Below are positions 44,288 through 50,708 of a DNA stretch of 50,708 nt, piece after piece. The DNA comes from Fusarium oxysporum f. sp. lycopersici 4287 (lineage: Eukaryota > Ascomycota > Sordariomycetes > Hypocreales > Nectriaceae). Position 1 is the stretch's first letter. Every line of letters begins with the position of its first letter. The notes under the pieces were generated by a model, which saw nothing but the letters and a program-made list of their open reading frames with translations, searched no databases and was not told the DNA's origin. Where the stretch lies: contig NC_030993.1 of assembly GCF_000149955.1 (NCBI RefSeq), forward strand, positions 127,873 through 178,580, read 5' to 3'. Made by a program: the position numbers and the translations under genes.

Positions 44288-44860
44288 GGTGAATGAGATG
44301 AGAGTATTGAGATGCAAGGTGATGTTTGTGGGGTAGAGTTTGGTGTTTGGAGAACAAGAGTCTAAGTCTTCACGTCTTGCACTTTTATGTATCTCCCTCA
44401 AGGCGAATTCCAGCGCCTCTGGCTCCCGCGGGATCCAACCGGTGAATCATTTCTCTCTTCTGTTTCGTTTTACGGCATCCGTTATCCGTAGGTATCATGC
44501 CGATGTGAGGTGGACAATGTCCGATGACTTTTCGGGGTCGTATGCGGCCCCGCTCCGACCCCACGATCTTCTCGGCTCCAACAATCGGCTTCCGTCCTAG
44601 AATTGAATGGAGGCAATTGATGGGGAACGAGATCGGACGCGGAGAAGGACTTATCCAGTATCTGACTCTTAAGGAAGAAATATGACTCTTTACGATCATG
44701 AAGAGGTGTATATTAATATGCGGGAGAAACCACCTTGCCCGCTTCTATCCTCATCAATCACCAGCATCCCCAATCCCCAATCCCCAATTCCCACTATCAC
44801 CTACTCCAATACACCAGATCAAGCTCCCTGTTTATTCTATCACCCCAATCAACTCGCAAA
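44288..44860. promoter_or_regulatory. Bidirectional promoter, dehydrogenase / aldolase, with inverted repeat
   Basis: GGGGTCG at 44534-44540 and CGACCCC at 44556-44562 are exact inverted copies around a 15-bp core containing GCGGCCCCGC. CGG triplets facing each other fit Zn2Cys6 dimer targets. CCGCGGGATCCAACCGG lies near 44430. The aldolase side has a CT-rich tract before its ATG. Confidence 0.5.
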
Positions 44861-45799
44861 ATGGCTGCACCTATTCCCCACCCCATGCGAGAGAAGCTTC
44901 TCCGTGATGAAGTCGCCTACACTATGAGCATCAAGCTCGTCAAGTCCATCGAGATAGCCGGCATGGCCAAGACAGCTGGCTACGATGGCATTCTCGTAGA
45001 CATGGAGCACTCCTCCTTTGATCTTGAGACGACAAACCAACTATGTGTCGCTGCTCTCTACGCTGGCATCTCCCCTATCGTCCGAGCCCCCAGCAAGGAT
45101 CCCTTCTTCGTCTCAAGAATTCTCGACGGCGGTGCTCTTGGAATTATCGTTCCTCACATCCGTTCTGTACAAGACGCTCAAGATGTCGTCAACGCAGCCA
45201 AGTTCCAGCCCATTGGTCACCGTTCCTCCACCAACGGTCTCCCCCATCATCAATTCCGCTCCATCCCCGCCAAGGTCTCCAACCCCGTCACAAACGCCGC
45301 TACCATGGTCATCCCCATGATCGAGACCCTTGAAGCTCTTGAGCTAGTCGATGAGATTGCCGCTCTTCCGGGCGTTGACTCTCTTCTCATTGGTACCAAT
45401 GACTTGACTGCCGAGATGGGTATTCCCGGAGATTACGAGAACCCACGTGTTACTGAGGCTTATGAGCGTACTATTGCTGCGTGTAAGAAGCATGGAAAGT
45501 GGCTGGGTGTTGGTGGTCTTCATGCTCGTCTTGATCTTGTTGAGAAGTTCTGCAAGATGGGAGCTCGTTGGGTCATGGCTGCTACTGATGGTCCCCTCCT
45601 TCTTGGTGCTGCTACCAAGAGAGGTACCGAGATGGCGGCGTTGAATGCGTCGGTTGTCAAGTCACAACAGGCAAACGGTCACTCTGTGGAGAAGAAGGCT
45701 ACCAATGGTGTTATTACAAACGGTGTAACAAATGGTGCTGTCACGAATGGTAATGGCATCACAAATGGGGCCACCAATGGCGTCCCAGTTGCAGCATAA
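44861..45799 (+). CDS. HpcH/HpaI-family aldolase (2-keto-3-deoxy acid aldolase type)
   Basis: A single exon encodes 312 residues. The start at 44861 (MAAPIPHPMREKL) matches the family, although the frame is open further upstream. The class II pyruvate-aldolase signature is present: His50 in VDMEHSSFD, Arg75 in IVRAPS, the metal ligand Glu155 in IPMIET and Asp in IGTNDLTAEMG. Such enzymes cleave 2-keto-3-deoxy sugar acids or 4-hydroxy-2-oxo acids to pyruvate plus an aldehyde with a divalent metal. The last 50 residues are an unusual low-complexity tail of TNGV/TNGA repeats, ending VPVAA, absent from bacterial relatives. The GH5 protein also ends PVPVAA. With the lactonase and transporters it defines a sugar-acid breakdown theme. 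Confidence 0.88.
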   Translation: MAAPIPHPMREKLLRDEVAYTMSIKLVKSIEIAGMAKTAGYDGILVDMEHSSFDLETTNQLCVAALYAGISPIVRAPSKDPFFVSRILDGGALGIIVPHIRSVQDAQDVVNAAKFQPIGHRSSTNGLPHHQFRSIPAKVSNPVTNAATMVIPMIETLEALELVDEIAALPGVDSLLIGTNDLTAEMGIPGDYENPRVTEAYERTIAACKKHGKWLGVGGLHARLDLVEKFCKMGARWVMAATDGPLLLGAATKRGTEMAALNASVVKSQQANGHSVEKKATNGVITNGVTNGAVTNGNGITNGATNGVPVAA

Positions 45800-45980
45800 G
45801 GAACCGGGTCCTGTACACGCAAAATAGTTTATAGATAGTTATTTTCTCATTTCCCAGGGTTAAATTCGAGTGTAATTCATCCGCTTCATGCCCCAGTAGG
45901 AGCTCGTCCAGACTAAGTTAGACCACTTTCAATCATGATGATCCAGATCACACGTGACTGTAGGACCAAGTCCGATAAAT

Positions 45981-45996
45981 CTGGGGTCATCCCCAG
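45981..45996. promoter_or_regulatory. Perfect inverted CreA-type pair CTGGGG-TCAT-CCCCAG
   Basis: Six-base arms are separated by four bases, 88-103 bp before the regulator ATG at 46084. Each arm fits SYGGRG. A further CTTCCCC follows immediately. Confidence 0.55.
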
Positions 45997-46083
45997 CTTC
46001 CCCTCCGAACCCAACGCGTCCCTCGGGCTCACTCCGTGTCGTATCTTTCTTGGGCCTCTAAATCAATCCAAGAAACATGCAAG

Positions 46084-48300
46084 ATGGCAACTGATTGGCG
46101 CGAACTTTCCCGCGTCTCACTTCCAAGCCCTGCACGGGCCAGTAGCCCCAGTTCGTCACAGTCCCAGCCTCCGCAGAAGAACAGTCTCGCTTGTGAGCGA
46201 TGCTTCAAGCGGAAGCAAAAGGTGATGCTTGTTCCTATCATGCATATTGTGGTTTTTACTAATAGGACCTAGTGCGATAGATTGCGTCCGGCATGTACTT
46301 CATGTGCAGATCTTGGCGTTGAGTGCATTGCTCGGTCTCAGCAGTTTGACTTCAATGGAGAGGATACCACTCTGACGCATGCGAGAGTCAATGGGTATGT
46401 GATCACAATACATTCGTGGCTTAAATAGCATTATGCAGAGTTATTTACTCATATTTTTAGTTATGTTGAGTCTCTAAGACGTCGTGTTGCTGAACTTGAA
46501 CAAAAAATCAAGATTGCCGAGCAGAAACATGTTCAGGCCAGACATACTTCTTTTGGTACAGCAGATGCTGTTTCGCCCATCAATGGCAAACGCCGACGGT
46601 CAAATTATGGATCTATTTCATCCGCGCCTGTGAGTGAACAGATCGCTGCCAATGGAGAGGAGCAGTCAAGTGTCCAAGACACCATGAGCGCCATTGGCCT
46701 CTTGTCTAACAAGGCCATGGCCGAGTCTCGAACGAACACGGGTGACAGACCACATAAACTCGCCATCATTGAGTCAATATCGGCAGCTCTTGCTGTAGAT
46801 GGTCGAGACCCTTCTAAAGCATCATCGTCGCAACCAGTATATGTGATGGATGACCAACTCATCCCACTTACACGCGAGTTGACGCTCAGCCACTTCCAGC
46901 GGTTTCTCGACTGGAGCGTCTGGCTTCCACATATTGACGAACATCGCTTATTTGAGCAGTACGAGGCCGTACTGGAGATGAGCAATCAGGGCGCCGATCC
47001 AGCTAGAACCGCACTGCCTCGCTTCAACACATACCTGGCTGTGGCAATAGGCATCAGCATGTCGCCTGATGCTGGTCGCCTTTCTTCACTGGCTACCAAT
47101 CTACACGCTGCAGCTGTGAAGCTATTGCCCTTCATTCTCCACTCCCAAGGGCCTCTGGACACCCTGCACTGCATGCTTCTGCTTGCAGTCTTTTCAATGT
47201 TTAGTGCTTCAGGTGGATCAGCCTGGCACCTTATGGGTTTTATTATGACGAATTGCATTGCTGCAGGCCTACACAAGACAGTACCACCACAGAACACATC
47301 AGATTCAGACGGCACTTATCGGGTTGAGTGGCTATTCTGGAGTGTTTATCTTTGGGATAGGCAAGTTTCATGTCTGGACATTAACATACCGTAGAACTAA
47401 CGAAATATTGTAGATCTCTAGCATCAGCTATGGGTAGACCGTTCACCACTACGGAAGGTTGACATCTCAGTTTCAGTATGATGACCGAGAGACACGACAT
47501 TAACATTACTGACCATATATTAGGTACCAGATGTAACAGAGGACGAGATAGAACCTCGCATATCAGGAGCAGTGAAAAATAAGCTTAATTTGAGTAAACA
47601 TCTTATCACCCACGCTCAGCTTATTTCAGATGTACTTGGAAGGCACCAATCCAGCCCGCTATTTCCCTACAGCAACCTATGCTTCTGGCGAGAGTTTCCC
47701 CCACAAACCGGAGGCACTACTACCCCAACAAGCCCGCAATTCGACTACCTGGATCAGCTAGCATGCCGGGCTCTAATCCTAATGATCCAACCTAGAGACC
47801 AGAATCTGACAAACTCCGAAGTCGATGCTGAGAGTGACGGCGAAGTTGAAGCCGATACGATTAGTTGCTGCAAGGCACTCATTGAGAAACTCTATAACAG
47901 GTCGGGGAGTGGCGCCACGGTATCTTTCCTAGACGCATATGATATCTTGGCAGCTGCTGTCGCGTATGTCTGTCTGGTTCAGCGCGCACCACAGCCGAAT
48001 CAACAAGGCTTGACGCAAACATTCGAGGTAGTGAGCAAAGCGTCTATACTTCTAACACAGTGCTCATCCAAGTTCTCTGCATTGAGCATTTTCCAGCAAT
48101 TCCTCCTGTCCCTTTCTACCAAGATGATGGAAGGACAGGGCAACCTGCAGGTAAGTTCACTTTCCCGAAAGTAGATATGCTTAAAATATGGTTAACTCTC
48201 GCAGAATTACCAGGACTTCATACCCCCCGAAATTCCAAGTCATTTACGTCGTATAGTGCAACGCTATTCCTCATCAGGAACGATTAGTAACTCGCTTTGA
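46084..48300 (+). CDS. Zn2Cys6 transcription factor with fungal-specific domain
   Basis: There are six exons: 46084-46221, 46273-46394, 46461-47360, 47414-47457, 47531-48150 and 48205-48300, coding for 639 residues in phase. The zinc cluster is complete across the first intron: CERCFKRKQK joined to CDRLRPACTSCADLGVEC. A coiled-coil linker (YVESLRRRVAELEQKI) and the regulator domain (LPHIDEHRLFEQYEAVLE, LATNLHAAAVKLLPF, WHLMGFIMTNCIAAGLH, VEWLFWSVYLWDR, LASAMGRPF) follow. The third intron starts with GC (GCAAGT) instead of GT. The gene lies between the aldolase and the anion transporter on the same strand, so it is the second candidate cluster regulator. It appears intact. Confidence 0.85.
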
Positions 48301-48707
48301 TCACCCTGGCCTGGCTCAGCCCCCAGACTTCTATCCGGGCCAAGTCCGTCGGTCCCGAATCATGAAGTTTTATTGGCGGATCGCAGCCGACGGGTTGGGC
48401 CCGAACGCTAGCCCCCGCGAACGTCTCGCTCTATCTTGTAAGGTTATTCCACGAACGCGGGGATGCGGGGGACCGCGGTAGTTAAGCTCGGATGGAAGAG
48501 CGAAAAAGACACGCTGGAGCAACAACAAGATCTTGGCATTCTTGGAAGAAGTTACCTAGCTTGGGGTAAGGATTGGGATGTATAAAAGTGTACAATACCC
48601 ATAGTTCTTGAAATGATCACCAGCACTCTCTCACCATTCATCATTCACCTTTGTCACTGCTGAGTTATTCCTGAAATCTTTTCGACAAACATAGTTCTGC
48701 CATCAAC
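48301..48707 (+). promoter_or_regulatory. Promoter of the Dal5-type transporter
   Basis: GCGGGG and GCGGGGG occur close together at about 48458-48475, just before CCGCGG. TATAAAAG at 48581-48588 is 120-127 bp upstream of the ATG. Confidence 0.5.
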
Positions 48708-50409
48708 ATGACGGGCTCCGTTCACTCAAAATCCGGGTCTTTGGACATCAAACGAGATGTCGAGTATGAGGAGGTTGCTCCTGTGCAAGATGAGATCCTC
48801 GAGCGCTATCCGCTCATCAAGGATAAAACTCCTGAAGAGCGTGCTGCTATTGAGAAATCCCTGGTTCGCAAGCTCGACTGGAAGTTCCTCCCTATGGTCA
48901 CAGCCATGCTGTTGATGAAGTCAGTCATTATAACTTCACTCACATTTCTCTTATTGACTGATGCAGCTACCTTGATCGAATCAACGTCTCCAACGCTCGA
49001 CTCGCCGGTATGCAAGAAGATCTCCACATGACGGATACAATCTGGTCTCTCGGCATCTCCATGTTCTACGTGGGCTACATCCTCTCTCAGATCCCTGCCA
49101 ACGTTATCCTCGCCAAGGGTACCCCTCGAATCCTCCTCCCTAGCTGCATGCTTGTCTGGTCTTGCGTAACCATCTGTATGCCTGCTGTTTCTGCAGGATG
49201 GGGCTTTTGCCTCTGCCGTTTCCTCATTGGCTTTACTGAAGGACCCTTCGTACCTGCTGTGTCCCTCATGACCTCTTCTTGGTACACAAAACATGAATCG
49301 CCTCTGAGGATGGGTATCTGGCATGCGGGAAATACCATCTCTCAGGCCCTTTCGGGTCTGTTGGCTGCAGGCATTCTGACCAACATGGAGGGCGTTGCAA
49401 ACCTCCGAGCTTGGAAATGGTTCTTGCTTCTCGAAGGTATATCTCCAAGTATAACGATTCAGCTTACATAGCTAACTGTTCTTCCAGGTGCTGTCAGTAT
49501 CTTGGTGGCTCTCGTGAGCTTCTGGTTCATTCCCAACTTCCCTGACTCGACGGGCACATACTTCATCACCGAGGAAGAGGCAGCTATGGCTCAGTACCGT
49601 CAGACTGTGTCTGCCGGTGGCATTGCTGAAGATGATGCTGGTGGCTACTGGGATGGCTTCTGGATGTGCATGAAGGAGCCATTTGCCCATCTCTTTGCCG
49701 CCATTCACTTCTTCTTGATCATCGCACAGTCATACAAGGACTTCTTCCCTTCCGTGAGTAACCTTTTGTTCTTCTTTCAACTATGAATCATGTACTAATA
49801 ATGATGCAAGATCGTCGCTACCCTCGGATTCTCCGGTACCACTACCTACCTCATCCAAGCACCTCCTCCTATCATCGCTTTCATTGTGATGATGGGCATC
49901 TCATGGTCTTCCGGTCGACGATTGGAACACGGTTATCACATCATCGTCCCTATACTTCTTACCCTGATTGGCTGCGCTGTCATGATCACTACTCTCAACG
50001 TTGGCGCCCGATACTTCTGCATGATTCTGCTCGTGGTCGGTCCATTCGTCGGCCTGAACGTAAGTTCTCTTACCTATCTCTTCATCCACAGCAAGGCCTT
50101 TCACTAACTTATTCTTAGATCCAAATCTCTTGGGAGACAACCGTCGTCCCTCGTCCTCGCACAAAGCGTGCTGCTCTCATCGCATATGCCAACTGCGTTT
50201 CATCTGTCTCCCACTGGTTCACGCCATACTTCTTCCTCCGAAACCAGGAACCATACTATCAGACTGGAGGCGGTGTTATCATTGCAGGCTGTGGTCTCGT
50301 TGTGGTCTTTGTTCTCATCACAAAGTGGTACGTGGCTAAGAAGAACAAGGCCCTGAAAGCTGCAGAGGATGCAGCTGGTGAGCCTGAGGGATGGAGATAT
50401 GCGGGCTGA
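48708..50409 (+). CDS. MFS anion transporter, ACS/Dal5 family
   Basis: There are five exons: 48708-48919, 48967-49436, 49488-49753, 49811-50059 and 50119-50409, coding for 495 residues. Family marks are the long cytosolic N-terminus ending LVRKLDWKFLPM, NYLDRINVSNARLAGM restored at the first joint, LPSCMLVWSCVTICM, CRFLIGFTEGPFVPAV and SSWYTKHE. The C-terminal half carries YANCVSSVSHWFTPYFFL. Members move organic anions such as allantoate, vitamins and sugar acids by proton symport at the plasma membrane. In this cluster it is the natural second uptake system for the acid form of the substrate, with the 38836 permease as the other. Specificity cannot be read from the sequence. Confidence 0.87.
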
Positions 50410-50576
50410 GAAAGCAGTAGTTGAAGGCATGATAAATTGGGCGGCAAGATAGTATGGTATGAGTTTTCTGTAGCACATTTCAAAGGCACGTTAGTTATAT
50501 ACAGAAGTCAGTTTTCAGTGTTTCTATCGAGTCTTTAGATGTGCATGTATTTCTAACGATATGACCTCTGAGTCTG

Positions 50577-50708
50577 TCAATTATCGTCTCCGTTCTGGTC
50601 TTCGGATCCTCCAGAGTCTGACCCAGAGTTGGCTGTTGTAGAAGCCTCAGCTTCACCCTCTTCAAACTCCTCTTCGCCCTTTTGTTCAAAGCTATTATGC
50701 GCCGGATG
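50577..50708 (-). CDS. Acidic C-terminus of a gene entering from beyond the window
   Basis: The minus strand is open from the window end to the TGA at 50579-50577. It encodes HNSFEQKGEEEFEEGEAEAS and then a Ser/Gly/Asp-rich end, SGGSEDQNGDDN. Such Glu/Asp-rich tails are common in chaperones and nuclear proteins, but the family cannot be named from 43 residues. It is convergent with the Dal5-type transporter. Confidence 0.45.
   Translation of the reverse strand, partial: HPAHNSFEQKGEEEFEEGEAEASTTANSGSDSGGSEDQNGDDN

Noticed and set aside
1..50708. tRNA, rRNA, CRISPR array, or polyketide/peptide synthetase core gene
   Set aside because: None was recognised by eye; direct repeats found are coding, and no ketosynthase or adenylation motifs are visible in any frame.

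Overview
The window looks like nuclear DNA of a filamentous ascomycete, probably a Fusarium-like Sordariomycete. Most genes carry short introns (about 40-120 bp) with GTRNGT donors and CTAAC/CTGAC-type branch sites. Six Zn2Cys6 regulators are present, and catabolic and transport genes are interleaved with AT-rich decayed DNA. The species assignment is inference. Exon joints below come from reading splice signals and checking that phase and protein families continue across each joint; none was tested against transcripts.

Left part (1-10.3 kb): the 3' end of a large surface protein built of 38-residue repeats and three DUF6923-like modules; a G-alpha-like protein that has lost every GTP-binding motif; a FolD-like folate enzyme with a one-base frameshift and altered active site; and an MDR-family reductase.

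11-20.3 kb: an oxidative gene group with an epoxide hydrolase, a zinc-cluster regulator (8 exons), a divergently transcribed Baeyer-Villiger-type flavin monooxygenase and a sugar transporter. It may act on one substrate, but that is inference.

20.3-29.7 kb: decayed territory. It holds a short dispersed repeat in two copies that differ largely by C-to-T/G-to-A transitions (RIP-like), AT-rich stretches, a zinc-cluster regulator with an in-frame stop, a DUF6601-like membrane protein, a maleylacetate reductase remnant, and a sugar transporter gene whose middle has been replaced by a piece of an amino-acid permease gene.

30.4-36.1 kb: an intracellular GH5 hydrolase (divergent from the broken transporter), a regulator interrupted by a 313-base assembly gap, and a subtilase gene without a visible start codon or signal peptide.

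37-50.4 kb: a coherent catabolic cluster with an SMP-30 lactonase, quinate/sugar-type transporter, regulator, D-2-hydroxyacid dehydrogenase, HpcH/HpaI aldolase (divergent from the dehydrogenase), second regulator and Dal5-type anion transporter. The set fits a sugar-acid route: lactone opening, uptake, aldol cleavage of a 2-keto-3-deoxy acid to pyruvate plus an aldehyde, and reduction of a 2-oxo acid. No dehydratase is in the window. CTGGGG/GCGGGG (CreA-type) sites recur in these promoters, including a perfect inverted pair. The window ends in the acidic C-terminus of another gene on the minus strand.
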